Shown: piece by piece, positions 43,733 through 52,419 of the stretch
Numbering within the stretch: the stretch's first letter is position 1
How the letters are laid out: each line of letters begins with the position of its first letter
Assembly (NCBI GenBank): GCA_027920525.1
Contig: CP115858.1
Location: forward strand, 1,984,001 to 2,048,000
Direction of reading: 5' to 3'
Origin: Chryseobacterium daecheongense
GTDB lineage: Bacteria > Bacteroidota > Bacteroidia > Flavobacteriales > Weeksellaceae
Length of the DNA: 64,000 bases
Notes under the pieces: model-generated
Database searches by the model: none
What the model saw: the letters and a program-made list of their open reading frames with translations, nothing else
What the model was told of the DNA's origin: nothing
Position numbers and translations under genes: made by a program

Positions 43733-44377
43733 TTAATCAACATTCCATTCTTTATAAAACTGATCAAGAAATTGAAGCATCACCTCATGCCTTTCCTGAG
43801 CCAGTTCTTTTCCTTTCTCTGTGTTCATTAAATCCTTTAAAAGTAATAATTTCTCGTAGAAATGATTGATTGTAGTGCCGTCAGATTTTTTGTATTCCTC
43901 TTTCGACATATTCAGCTTTGGCTTAATATCCGGATGGTACATCAGGTTATTTTTAAATCCACCAAAATTAAAGGTTCTTGCAATACCTATTGCTCCTATA
44001 GCATCCAAACGGTCTGCATCCTGAACAATCTTTAATTCAATAGGTAAATTCTGCGGAGCTTCTCCTCTGTTTTTAAATGAAATATTCTTAATAATAAAAA
44101 GGACCTGCCCGATAATTTCTTCTGAAACATGCTGCTCTTCCAAAAACTCACGGGACACTTTTAACGCAATTGTTTCATCACCATCATGAAATTTAGGATC
44201 TGCTATATCGTGAAGCAAAGCTCCCAATTCTACTACTTCTTTGTTACAGTTTTCATTTTCAGCAATTTTCCTGGAAAGCTTCCAGACTCTTTCGATATGA
44301 AACCAATCATGTCCTGCTTCTGCTCCTTTAAGTTTTTCCTTTACAAAATCTATTGTATTTTCAATTACACTACTCAT
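43733..44377 (-). CDS. HD-domain phosphohydrolase (YedJ-like)
   Basis: This 214-residue metal-dependent HD superfamily protein has GHDWFHIERVWKLSRKI, LGALLHDIADPKFHDGDE (the HD metal pair) and IVQDADRLDAIGAIGIARTFNFGG with the last Asp ligand. The length and order fit the YedJ-type cytoplasmic HD hydrolases, whose substrates are mostly unknown. Its start overlaps the end of the alpha/beta hydrolase gene by 8 nt, so the two are probably co-translated. Confidence 0.88.
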   Translation of the reverse strand: MSSVIENTIDFVKEKLKGAEAGHDWFHIERVWKLSRKIAENENCNKEVVELGALLHDIADPKFHDGDETIALKVSREFLEEQHVSEEIIGQVLFIIKNISFKNRGEAPQNLPIELKIVQDADRLDAIGAIGIARTFNFGGFKNNLMYHPDIKPKLNMSKEEYKKSDGTTINHFYEKLLLLKDLMNTEKGKELAQERHEVMLQFLDQFYKEWNVD

Positions 44378-45218
44378 TATGTATTAATTCATTTAAAATA
44401 ATATTCCAAAGCTTCTTGTTATAGCTCCTGAAAAAATTAACATGTCCTATTTCTCCTTTTTCAGATTCTGAAGTTTTTACCAGGCGATATGTCGGTTTAA
44501 GGTTGGGATACGTGTCGTTTAATAGACTCTTTACTCCTTTATCCGTAAGCCAGACATCATCTTCAGCCCTGATTACAAAAACTTTTTGAGTCAATTTTTT
44601 AGAATAATCATCAATTTTCTCCAGTAAACCGTTTGTTGATTTTTTATTCAAAATTAAGGTTCTCCAATCATAAGCGCAATTTTTAGGAAGACTTTCTCCA
44701 AGTCCAAACCAATGAGCCGGAAAATAACCCAGAAGCTGCGTGGCTAAAGGCTGGACAATCCCAAATCCAAGATAAGCTTCTATTTTCGTCCTGAATTTCA
44801 GATTCCCAACAAACGCATTTTGTGTTCCCACAAAAAAGAATTCTTTAAACATCTCCGAATCCTTATTCATCCCAAGGATCAATGCTCCAACAGAATGTCC
44901 CAGGCAATATTTCTCATACCCTGTAAAGCGGATTCTGATGTAGGTGGTTACTGCTTTATAATCCTGGGAACCCCAAATTCGCATGGAAGCCTCGAAACCT
45001 TTCATTTGCTCCGGTTTTGAAAGCCCAATTCCCCGATAATCATACGTGATCACTGTAAATCCCTGCTCTGAAAAATATTGTGCAAAGGAAAAGTAAACAT
45101 GCTGTTTTACGCCTGTAGCAGAATTGATTAGTAATAATTTATTATTGCTCTGTTCCGGCAGGAAAAGGTGGGCGACAATAGAAATGTGATCTGTGGTTTT
45201 TAGAATTAGTTTTTCCAT
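44370..45218 (-). CDS. Alpha/beta hydrolase
   Basis: This 282-residue protein has the fold order HLFLPEQSNNKLLLINSATGV, VITYDYRGIGLSKP, and the nucleophile elbow CLGHSVGALILG (GxSxG). A late Asp in FVIRAEDDVWLTDKG and a His in GEIGHVNFFR complete a likely catalytic triad. It resembles serine aminopeptidase or lysophospholipase-like esterases. No signal peptide is seen. It overlaps the HD gene by 8 nt. Substrate unknown. Confidence 0.85.
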   Translation of the reverse strand: MEKLILKTTDHISIVAHLFLPEQSNNKLLLINSATGVKQHVYFSFAQYFSEQGFTVITYDYRGIGLSKPEQMKGFEASMRIWGSQDYKAVTTYIRIRFTGYEKYCLGHSVGALILGMNKDSEMFKEFFFVGTQNAFVGNLKFRTKIEAYLGFGIVQPLATQLLGYFPAHWFGLGESLPKNCAYDWRTLILNKKSTNGLLEKIDDYSKKLTQKVFVIRAEDDVWLTDKGVKSLLNDTYPNLKPTYRLVKTSESEKGEIGHVNFFRSYNKKLWNIILNELIHNE

Positions 45219-45229
45219 AGTGTAAAAAG

Positions 45230-45251
45230 AAAAAATCCACTCAAAAGTGGA
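45230..45251 (-). terminator. Intrinsic terminator of the PfkB kinase gene
   Basis: TCCACT (45236-45241) pairs with AGTGGA (45246-45251), and on the minus strand a T run (A at 45230-45235) follows. It lies between the PfkB gene and the alpha/beta hydrolase gene. Confidence 0.75.
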
Positions 45252-45307
45252 AATTTTTACTGTTTATTTTATGTTAATTATATACTTTCGATATGTACCA
45301 AATAGCT

Positions 45308-46201
45308 TTAAATAACATAATCGGACATTCTAGGCAATCCGGTTTGCGATCCTTTTCTCGTAGAGACTTTTAAAGAAACTTCATTTCCAAACTTTACACA
45401 CTCCTCAATAGGATTATTATGACACAAGGCTATGGCAAATCCGGATGTAAATGCATCTCCCATTCCCATTTTATGTACCGTTTTATTATCGTTATGGTTT
45501 CTGAAGTATTTCATTTCAGTTCCATCAAAATAAATCGTGGAATTCGTATCATCTCTTACAAAAACTTTATTAAAATATTTTTCAAGAACCCGCTCTTTTT
45601 CCTCCTCACCAAAAACAATATAGAGTTCACTACTTTTTACGATTACAAAATCTACATTTTCCAGTACTTCTTCACTAAGTTTCATAGCCGGTGAAGCATA
45701 GAGACCAACTTTTTTTCCGTATTTTTTTGCTTTTCTAATGGTATATTCAACAACTTCTATAGAAACTTCTAACTGAACCAGGATAAGATCTGCTGTAGGA
45801 AAATACCGGTCTGCATCTTCAATATGTTTGGTACTTAAAAGCTTATTTGCAGCCGGTACCACAACAATGGCAGCATTACCATCAGAAGTCGTCACATAAG
45901 CTGTTCCTGTAGCTTCTTTGTCTGTTTCTGCAACAAATCCCACATTCACATTTTCATTCACCAGATTACGCATAATTTGCTGTCCCAGTGGGTCCATCCC
46001 CACACATCCAATGAAATAAACACTGGCTCCCAATCTTGCAGTTCCTACAGCCTGATTGGCTCCTTTTCCACCAAAATAACTATCCGAATTAATGGCTAAA
46101 ACAGTATCATTAGGAGCCGGAAGTTTTTCAGTTTCCAGAACAAGATCTATGGAAGAGCTGCCAACAACTATAATTTTGGGTTGTACTGAGGAAAAGTTCA
46201 T
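45308..46201 (-). CDS. PfkB-family sugar kinase (ribokinase-like)
   Basis: This 297-residue enzyme has the family N-terminal motif YFGGKGANQAVGTARLGA, a VGMDPLGQQIMRNLV block and the C-terminal catalytic VHKMGMGDAFTSGFAIAL, in which the GxGD aspartate is the base. The order and length fit ribokinases; fructokinase or related kinases are possible. It would act in the cytoplasm with ATP. No transporter or isomerase is adjacent. A -33/-7 pair lies just upstream at 46222-46255. Confidence 0.85.
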   Translation of the reverse strand: MNFSSVQPKIIVVGSSSIDLVLETEKLPAPNDTVLAINSDSYFGGKGANQAVGTARLGASVYFIGCVGMDPLGQQIMRNLVNENVNVGFVAETDKEATGTAYVTTSDGNAAIVVVPAANKLLSTKHIEDADRYFPTADLILVQLEVSIEVVEYTIRKAKKYGKKVGLYASPAMKLSEEVLENVDFVIVKSSELYIVFGEEEKERVLEKYFNKVFVRDDTNSTIYFDGTEMKYFRNHNDNKTVHKMGMGDAFTSGFAIALCHNNPIEECVKFGNEVSLKVSTRKGSQTGLPRMSDYVI

Positions 46202-46221
46202 TGCGGTTAAATTGGTTTATA

Positions 46222-46255
46222 CAAAAATAAAAAATTAGGAATACTAATATAACAA
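46222..46255 (-). promoter_or_regulatory. Candidate promoter of the PfkB kinase gene
   Basis: On the minus strand TTG (CAA at 46253-46255), a 23-nt spacer and TATTTTTG (CAAAAATA at 46222-46229) fit the consensus, at the upper end of spacing. The leader would be very short (about 15 nt). Confidence 0.5.
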
Positions 46256-46258
46256 TAA

Positions 46259-46894
46259 TTAACTTATTTCAATAAATTCCGTAACTACCTTTACAGGCGC
46301 ATTATTTTTATCATACGCGATATAGCTGGCATAGAAACCTTCTCCATATCCTGTCTCGAAAGCAAAGATAGTTCCCGGATGCTCATCCGCAGGTTTCAAA
46401 AAGGCATATTGATCGATCGCTCCGTTTTCATCGAAAAAATATTCGTGGAAAAACTCCTCATAAATTCCCATAAAGTCGGCACCTTTACTGTGATACAATC
46501 TTTTTTCCAGTTCATTAAGTTTTTCCTGGGTATCAACATCCATAAAACAACCCATCCCACTTTCTACAGGATAACCAAATATCTCACCCTCTGCAAGGTC
46601 TTTTATATCCTGACCTGAAGTAGTTGCCAATTTCCATTCTGCGATTTCTGAGTGACTGAAAATAATTTCAGCATAGGCTACGCAGTTACTTTCTCTCTCC
46701 TTATGTAATAGAACAGCAAAATCCCCTTTTGGGAAATCTGTAGTAAAAGGCTGCATATCATTTGTGATCAAGGGGTCACAAGCTACCAATTTTCCACTAG
46801 AAAGGTAAATTTTCCCAACCTCAAAGCTTTCTAACAAAGGACTTTCTACAAAATCTCTTGAAAACAGCTTTTTTATATTCTCTACGTGCGTCAT
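46259..46894 (-). CDS. DUF4241 protein
   Basis: This 211-residue protein matches the DUF4241 pattern. EVGKIYLSSGKLVACDPLI is followed by a stretch with PKGDFAVLLHKERESNCVAYAEIIFS, FGYPVESGMGCFMDVDTQEKL, and a C-terminal FETGYGEGFYASYIAYDKNNAPVKVVTEFIEI. Function unknown; no signal peptide or membrane helix is seen. The 5' flank (46918-46991) contains two inverted repeats, one of them 9 bp long. Confidence 0.8.
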   Translation of the reverse strand: MTHVENIKKLFSRDFVESPLLESFEVGKIYLSSGKLVACDPLITNDMQPFTTDFPKGDFAVLLHKERESNCVAYAEIIFSHSEIAEWKLATTSGQDIKDLAEGEIFGYPVESGMGCFMDVDTQEKLNELEKRLYHSKGADFMGIYEEFFHEYFFDENGAIDQYAFLKPADEHPGTIFAFETGYGEGFYASYIAYDKNNAPVKVVTEFIEIS

Positions 46895-46917
46895 TTTTAT
46901 TGTCTTTATTTATTGGT

Positions 46918-46957
46918 GATGAGCTGATCCGCTTACAAGTTATTTTGGCAGCTCATC
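46918..46957. other. Inverted repeat in the DUF4241 leader
   Basis: GATGAGCTG (46918-46926) and CAGCTCATC (46949-46957) form a perfect 9-bp inverted repeat with a 22-nt loop. It starts 24 nt upstream of the DUF4241 start. A smaller TTCAGA/TCTGAA repeat follows nearby. It could be an RNA structure or an operator. Confidence 0.4.
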
Positions 46958-46999
46958 TGCTCTTCAGATATTATGTCTGAACTATTGTATTAAATTCAC

Positions 47000-47030
47000 A
47001 AAAGAAGACAAGTTAAACTGGTCTTCTTTT
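47000..47030. terminator. Hairpin between valS and DUF4241, probable valS terminator
   Basis: AAAAGAAGAC (47000-47009) and GTCTTCTTTT (47021-47030) form a perfect 10-bp stem. It lies about 67 nt past the valS stop on the minus strand. T-rich ends are built into the stem. Confidence 0.6.
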
Positions 47031-47096
47031 ATGGATATAGTTTCCGGGATTGTCCGGATTGATATTTGTTTTATTTCAAGATAAGTGCCAAAAGAT

Positions 47097-49712
47097 TTAT
47101 AAGCTCTTCAGCTTCTCTTCCAAAATAGCAATTTTATCCTGTGCATCTTTCTGTTTCTTACGCTCCGCTTCTACAACTTCTGCTTTAGCATTGGCAACAA
47201 ATTTTTCGTTGGAGAGCTTTTTTTCTACAGAAATTAAAAATCCTTTCAAATACTTTATTTCGTCTTCCGTTTTTGTTTTCTCTTCAGCAAGATCCAGGTT
47301 TTCGCTCAATGGAATGGACACTTCGGTAGAACCTACCAGGAATGTAAAACTTGGTTTATTTGTTTTTTCACCAAAATAAATGTCTGAAATATTCGCCAGT
47401 TTTCTGATAACAGCTTCATTGGCAAACTCTGAAGAACCCGTATAAATTTCAGCTGCCTCTTTAGGAGAAATCCCCTTCGTCTGGCGATAGTTTCTAACTC
47501 CTGAAATAAGTTCCTGAGCCATTTCAAAGTTTTTGATAATAGTCTCATTAAATTCTCCTGCTTTTTTCTGCTGAGAGATAATCAACGCTTCCTCTATACT
47601 TCTTTCCGAAATCGTTTGCCATAATTCTTCCGTAAGGAATGGCATAAAAGGATGAAGTAATTTCATTAATTCTTCAAAGAAATAAATAGTCTTTTCGTAT
47701 ACTTCTCTCGAAATCCCTTCACCATAATTAGGTTTGATAGCCTCCAGATACCACGAACAGAAATCATCCCAGATTAATTTATAAACCAAATGCAAAGCAT
47801 CAGAAATTCTGAATTTCTCAAACTGATCATTAATTTCAGCAATCGCTTTGTTCAATTTATTTTCGAACCACTCTATTGTCTCGTTTTCCGTTACGTTAGC
47901 CGGTTTATCTTCATGATTCCACATATTGATTAATCGGAAAGCACTCCAGATCTTGGTCATGAAATTTCTCCCCTGAAGCATAAGATCTTCATCAAAAAGG
48001 AGATCATTTCCTGCAGCAGCACTTAGTAAGATTCCAACACGCACACCATCAGCACCATATTTATCAATTAATTCCAAAGGATCCGGTGAGTTTCCTAAAG
48101 ACTTGGACATCTTTCTTCTTTGCTTATCTCTAACAATACCGGTAAAATAAACGTTTTTAAAAGGAACTGTCTTTTTATATTCTAATCCGGCCATGATCAT
48201 TCTCGCTACCCAGAAGAAAATAATATCCGGACCTGTTACCAGATCAGAAGTAGGATAATAATACTGAATATCTTTATTTTCAGGATCAAGAAGCCCGTCA
48301 AATACAGACATAGGCCATAGCCATGATGAGAACCAGGTATCTAAAGCATCCTGATCTTGTGTAAGGCTTTCAGCTGTAAGATTTTGGTTCCCTGTTTTTT
48401 GTTTTGCTAATTCTAAAGCTTCTTCTTTTGTTTCTGCAACTACAAAATCTTCATCTCCGCTTCCATAATAATAAGCGGGGATCTGCTGCCCCCACCAAAG
48501 CTGGCGGGAAATATTCCAGTCACGGATGTTTTCCATCCAATGTTTATAGGTATTTTTGAATTTTTCAGGATAAAACTTAATTTCATCGTCCACTACTACA
48601 TCCAAAGCAGGCTGAGCAAGTTCAGACATTTTCAGGAACCATTGAACAGAAATTTTAGGCTCGATCACTGCTCCTGTTCTTTCAGAAGTACCTACCTTAT
48701 TTACATAATCCTCAGCTTTTAAAAGGAGATCTTTTTCTTCCAGTTCTTTTGCAATCTGTTTTCTTACCTCAAACCTGTTTTTCCCGGCATAATGTAATCC
48801 ATACTCATTAAGATTTCCATCATCATCTAAAGCATCAATCATTTTCAACTGATGTTTTTGCCCGATCGCGTAGTCATTGGTATCGTGAGCAGGAGTAATT
48901 TTCAGTGCCCCGGTTCCAAATTCAATATCCACATATTCATCTTCAATGATAGGTACCGCACGGTTCACGATAGGTACGATCACATTTTTACCTTTCAGGT
49001 GAGCATATCTTTCATCATTAGGATTGATACAAACAGCAGTATCCCCAAAGATTGTTTCAGGACGCGTCGTCGCAACAGAAAGGAATTCTTCTGAACCTTC
49101 TATTTTATATTTCAGGAAATATAATTTCCCGTTCTGTTCTTTAAATATTACTTCCTCATCAGATATGTTCGTTTTTGCTTCCGGATCCCAGTTAACCATT
49201 CTGTAGCCTCTGTAGATCAATCCTTTATTATAAAGATCAACAAAACTTTTAATTACCTGTGCTGAAAGCTTATCCTCCATCGTAAACCTGGTTCTGTCCC
49301 AGTCGCATGAACAACCCAATTTTTTCAGCTGTTCCAGGATGGTTCCCCCATATTTGTCAGTCCATTCCCATGCATGTTTTAAAAACTCCTCCCGGGTAAT
49401 ATCAGATTTATTGACTCCCTCAGATTTCAGTTTAGCAACAACTTTAGCTTCAGTAGCAATTGAAGCGTGATCTGTTCCCGGAACCCAGCAGGCATTAAAG
49501 CCCTGCATTCTTGCACGGCGGACCAGAACATCCTGAATGGTATTGTTCAACATATGTCCCATGTGTAAGATCCCCGTCACGTTTGGCGGAGGAATTACGA
49601 TGGTATATGGTGGCTTGTCATTAGGCTCCGAATGGAAAAACTTGTTTTCCAACCAGTAGTTGTACCATTTTTGTTCTGTTTCCTGTGGATTATACTTTTC
49701 TGAAATCTGCAT
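47097..49712 (-). CDS. valS: Valyl-tRNA synthetase ValS
   Basis: This is an 871-residue class Ia aminoacyl-tRNA synthetase. PNVTGILHMGHMLNNT is the HIGH motif, CWVPGTDHASIATEAKV and VATTRPETIFGDTAV belong to the catalytic and editing domains, and RRKMSKSLGNSPDPLELI is KMSKS. The C-terminal coiled coil (about 800-871, Glu/Lys-rich) is the tRNA-binding arm. Full length. A -7-like CAAAAATA lies at 49741-49748, about 29 nt upstream. Confidence 0.97.
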   Translation of the reverse strand: MQISEKYNPQETEQKWYNYWLENKFFHSEPNDKPPYTIVIPPPNVTGILHMGHMLNNTIQDVLVRRARMQGFNACWVPGTDHASIATEAKVVAKLKSEGVNKSDITREEFLKHAWEWTDKYGGTILEQLKKLGCSCDWDRTRFTMEDKLSAQVIKSFVDLYNKGLIYRGYRMVNWDPEAKTNISDEEVIFKEQNGKLYFLKYKIEGSEEFLSVATTRPETIFGDTAVCINPNDERYAHLKGKNVIVPIVNRAVPIIEDEYVDIEFGTGALKITPAHDTNDYAIGQKHQLKMIDALDDDGNLNEYGLHYAGKNRFEVRKQIAKELEEKDLLLKAEDYVNKVGTSERTGAVIEPKISVQWFLKMSELAQPALDVVVDDEIKFYPEKFKNTYKHWMENIRDWNISRQLWWGQQIPAYYYGSGDEDFVVAETKEEALELAKQKTGNQNLTAESLTQDQDALDTWFSSWLWPMSVFDGLLDPENKDIQYYYPTSDLVTGPDIIFFWVARMIMAGLEYKKTVPFKNVYFTGIVRDKQRRKMSKSLGNSPDPLELIDKYGADGVRVGILLSAAAGNDLLFDEDLMLQGRNFMTKIWSAFRLINMWNHEDKPANVTENETIEWFENKLNKAIAEINDQFEKFRISDALHLVYKLIWDDFCSWYLEAIKPNYGEGISREVYEKTIYFFEELMKLLHPFMPFLTEELWQTISERSIEEALIISQQKKAGEFNETIIKNFEMAQELISGVRNYRQTKGISPKEAAEIYTGSSEFANEAVIRKLANISDIYFGEKTNKPSFTFLVGSTEVSIPLSENLDLAEEKTKTEDEIKYLKGFLISVEKKLSNEKFVANAKAEVVEAERKKQKDAQDKIAILEEKLKSL

Positions 49713-49841
49713 AAATTCTATTTCTTTAGCTTACAATTTGCAAAAATAGCTTAAAGAAAAAAAATTTTCAGTATGAATTAAAATAATTTTTAACTTTGTT
49801 TCTTAAAGTTTATCTAAACAAACATATTAACATTCAAGAAT

Positions 49842-50312
49842 ATGAAAAAATTAATTGCAGGAATTGCACTATTTGGAACATTTGCTATTGCATCTGCACA
49901 AACTATTACTTTTGATAAAACCACTTTCGATTATGGTACTATTAAGCCTAGTGCAGACGGTACAAGATTTTTTACAGTAACTAACACAGGTGATAAGCCT
50001 TTGGTAATTTCTAACGTAAAACCTTCTTGTGGATGTACAACTCCTGAATTTAGTACAGATCCTGTAATGCCAGGAAAATCTGCTAAAATCAAAGTTGGAT
50101 ACAATACGACAATCAACGGACCATTCAACAAAATGATTGAAGTATTTTCTAATGACCCGGCAAACAGCAGAAGTGTAATTTACATCAAAGGAAATGTAGA
50201 TGCTAACGCTCCTGAAGTTGCAGCTACTCCTGCAAAGGTTGAAACTGCAGCAGATGCTAAAGCGGCTAAAAAAGCGGCTAAGGCAGCGAAAAAAGTTGCT
50301 GCGGCAAAATAA
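49842..50312 (+). CDS. DUF1573 secreted protein with Ala/Lys-rich tail
   Basis: This 156-residue protein has a signal peptide (MKKLIAGIALFGTFAIASAQ). An Ig-like DUF1573 domain contains TFDYGTIKPSADGTRFFTVTNTGDKPLVISNVKPSCGCTTPEFS, the conserved PSCGC cysteine pair. After residue 125 the chain is almost entirely Ala, Lys and Glu (AATPAKVETAADAKAAKKAAKAAKKVAAAK). Family members are common in Bacteroidetes and of unknown function. A -7-like TAACTTTG at 49791-49798 and a strong terminator at 50337-50356 make it a single-gene unit. Confidence 0.9.
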   Translation: MKKLIAGIALFGTFAIASAQTITFDKTTFDYGTIKPSADGTRFFTVTNTGDKPLVISNVKPSCGCTTPEFSTDPVMPGKSAKIKVGYNTTINGPFNKMIEVFSNDPANSRSVIYIKGNVDANAPEVAATPAKVETAADAKAAKKAAKAAKKVAAAK

Positions 50313-50336
50313 GCTCTACTCAGAAAAAATAAAAAA

Positions 50337-50356
50337 ACCGTCTACATGTAGACGGT
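50337..50356 (+). terminator. Intrinsic terminator of the DUF1573 gene
   Basis: ACCGTCTACATGTAGACGGT is a perfect 20-nt palindrome with A residues before and seven T residues after. It lies 25 nt past the stop. Confidence 0.9.
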
Positions 50357-50389
50357 TTTTTTATTACATTTATTTCAAATATATAATTT

Positions 50390-51259
50390 ATGGACACCAA
50401 TTTCTCAGACGATTTTGAAGTAAAAGGAAAATTTTCCATCAAAAAAACCTCAACGGAATACAAGGGACCTCTTACTAAACAAGAAGGACAGGCAATGCTG
50501 GCTATAGAAAAAGAAAAACTTCGTAACCTTCAGGAGAAGTTGTATGCGGATGGAAGCCAGTCTCTCCTTATCATCTTACAGGCGATGGATGCCGCAGGAA
50601 AAGACAGTCTTATTGAGCATGTGTTTGGTGGAGTAAATCCACAGGGCTGTAATGTAACAAGTTTTAAAACCCCAAGTTCAAAGGAATACGCCCATGATTT
50701 TTTATGGAGACATTATATTGCACTACCTCAAAAAGGAATGATCGGAATCTTTAACCGTTCACATTATGAAAGTGTTTTGGTTTGTAAGGTGCACCCGGAA
50801 TACAATCTCAGTGAAAAAACATGGAAGTCCGTAAAAGATTTTGACGCCAAATTCTGGGAAAACAGATATGAGAGTATAAGAAATTTCGAAAAACACCTCT
50901 CTCAGAACGGAACTAAAATCATTAAAATATTTTTAAATGTTTCAAAAAAGGAACAAAAGCAAAGGCTGCTGGACAGAATTAACGAGCAAGAAAAAAACTG
51001 GAAGTTCTCGGCTGCTGATCTTCCGGAAAGGGCATTGTTTGATCAATATATGAGCGCTTATGAGCAGGCTATTAATGAGACTTCAAAAGATTATGCTCCG
51101 TGGTATGTGTTACCTGCAGACAATAAATGGTTTGCAAGAGTAGCCGCTATCCAGATCATTATTGATGCATTAGAAAAGATGGACCTTAAATATCCGGCAC
51201 TTTCTGATAAGGACAAGAAAGGACTTGTTGATGCTAAAAAAGCCCTTGAGAACGAATAG
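50390..51259 (+). CDS. Polyphosphate kinase 2 family protein (polyphosphate:nucleotide phosphotransferase)
   Basis: This is a 289-residue P-loop kinase. Walker A is in LQAMDAAGKDSLIEHVFGGVNPQG, the lid and Walker B region in GMIGIFNRSHYESVLVCKVHPEY, and a late KIIKIFLNVSKKEQKQRLLDR block is typical of PPK2 and PAP. It uses polyphosphate to phosphorylate AMP, ADP or similar nucleotides; the exact class cannot be told without alignment. It is cytoplasmic, single-gene, and followed by a terminator at 51339-51360. Confidence 0.9.
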   Translation: MDTNFSDDFEVKGKFSIKKTSTEYKGPLTKQEGQAMLAIEKEKLRNLQEKLYADGSQSLLIILQAMDAAGKDSLIEHVFGGVNPQGCNVTSFKTPSSKEYAHDFLWRHYIALPQKGMIGIFNRSHYESVLVCKVHPEYNLSEKTWKSVKDFDAKFWENRYESIRNFEKHLSQNGTKIIKIFLNVSKKEQKQRLLDRINEQEKNWKFSAADLPERALFDQYMSAYEQAINETSKDYAPWYVLPADNKWFARVAAIQIIIDALEKMDLKYPALSDKDKKGLVDAKKALENE

Positions 51260-51338
51260 CATCATAAACAATGCTTCAACTTGTAAAATTCATATTTTCA
51301 AGTCGATATTAATTATCTTAACAGGCTCAGAAATACAA

Positions 51339-51360
51339 AAGCGGGGAATAATCCCCGCTT
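51339..51360 (+). terminator. Intrinsic terminator of the PPK2 gene
   Basis: AAGCGGGGA (51339-51347) and TCCCCGCTT (51352-51360) form a 9-bp GC-rich stem with an ATAA loop and a T-rich tail. It lies 80 nt past the stop and also sits between PPK2 and the convergent rnpB. Confidence 0.85.
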
Positions 51361-51390
51361 TATTTATAGTCATTTCGTTATCTAAAAAAA

Positions 51391-51716
51391 TCACGAGAAA
51401 ATCTATAAGCCGGATTTTGTACTTCCTGAGAAGTGCCTGTTATTTATCTGCGTCTTACATTGCTGCAAAACTTTTGCTGATTACCCCTCGGCTTTCAGAG
51501 CGAGCAACTCCTATTTTCATTACTGAAAAGAACCGATATACTTATCATTGCACCGCAAAGAGTTTACCTGGTTTCACTACAGCCGAACTGTACTTGCTTT
51601 CTGTTGCACTTGTCCTACCCTCACGGGTGACGGATGTTATCCGCTTTGCTGCTCTATGGTGTCCGGACTTTCCTACCCTTGCCGAAACAAAGATCAACAG
51701 GCCGATTTTCTCGTGG
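51391..51716 (-). ncRNA. rnpB: RNase P RNA (rnpB)
   Basis: On the minus strand the sequence shows bacterial type A RNase P RNA landmarks. GGTAGGAAAGTCCGGAC lies near the 5' end, AGGGTAGGACAAG and GGTAAACTC in the middle, and ACAAAATCCGGCTTATAG near the 3' end. The ends pair in a perfect 12-bp P1 helix: CACGAGAAAATC (plus 51704-51715) with GATTTTCTCGTG (plus 51392-51403). The plus-strand CAAAGATA at 51720-51727 gives a minus-strand -7 element TATCTTTG placed exactly where the 5' end predicts. Seven T residues follow the 3' end. Open reading frames on the plus strand here are chance. Confidence 0.97.
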
Positions 51717-51719
51717 GCG

Positions 51720-51727
51720 CAAAGATA
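51720..51727 (-). promoter_or_regulatory. rnpB -7 promoter element
   Basis: TATCTTTG on the minus strand matches TAnnTTTG exactly and ends 4 nt upstream of the P1 helix, consistent with transcription starting at about 51715. I did not find a matching -33 TTG at usual spacing. Confidence 0.65.
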
Positions 51728-51927
51728 CGAATTAAAGGCTTTACATTATATGTTATGACGATTACTTATAAGCCTGCCGAACAATACGCTTTCTTAATCA
51801 AAGACAAACAATCCGATAAAGCTTAAGTATATGGTAAGTGCCGATTACCAAAACTTGCAATTTATAATTCATAACCCTTCACTAATTAGCACATTATTAT
51901 TATCTTCGTGCCGTTATACATCTAATT

Positions 51928-52419
51928 GTGATTTCCAGAGAAAAAGAATTTGCGCAGCTCATAAAAGATAATCAGGGATTGATTATCAAAGTTTCGCGTC
52001 TTTATACCAATTCTCTGGAAGATGAAGAAGATCTCTTTCAGGAAATTGTCCTGCAGCTTTGGAGAAGCTATGACTCCTTTAAAGGGAACTCAAAGATCTC
52101 CACATGGATGTATCGTGTTGCCTTAAATACAGCCATTACCCTTTTCAGAAAAAAAAGCAAGAGCCTTCCTACAAATGAGCTGGACATCAATCATAAAGAC
52201 TTCATTGAGGATGATGATGAAAAACAACAGCAGATTTCACTTCTATACACCGTGATCAAGACATTGCCTAATGTAGAAAGAGCTATTGTAATGATGTATT
52301 TAGATGATTTGCCCTATAAGGATATCGCAGAAAACCTCGGGATAACTGAGGTAAATGCCCGTGTGAAAATGAACAGATTAAAGAAAACCCTTAAAGAACA
52401 GATGGAAAAATATGCCTGA
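51928..52419 (+). CDS. ECF-type RNA polymerase sigma factor
   Basis: This 163-residue sigma-70 family protein has region 2 with DLFQEIVLQLWRSYDSFKGNSKISTWMYRVALNTAI and region 4 with LPNVERAIVMMYLDDLPYKDIAENLGITEVNARVKMNRLKKTLKEQ. The start is GTG at 51928; no in-frame ATG fits, since the next Met is inside region 2. The following gene overlaps its end by 8 nt, suggesting that the product is regulated by that membrane protein. It would direct transcription of a small stress or envelope regulon. Confidence 0.9.
   Translation: MISREKEFAQLIKDNQGLIIKVSRLYTNSLEDEEDLFQEIVLQLWRSYDSFKGNSKISTWMYRVALNTAITLFRKKSKSLPTNELDINHKDFIEDDDEKQQQISLLYTVIKTLPNVERAIVMMYLDDLPYKDIAENLGITEVNARVKMNRLKKTLKEQMEKYA

Noticed and set aside
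51225..51758. Open frame of 177 codons on plus
   Set aside because: It covers the RNase P RNA gene on the other strand, has no family resemblance, and begins inside the end of the PPK2 gene.
51548..51826. Open frame of 92 codons on plus
   Set aside because: It also lies over rnpB and its promoter, and its composition reflects the RNA.
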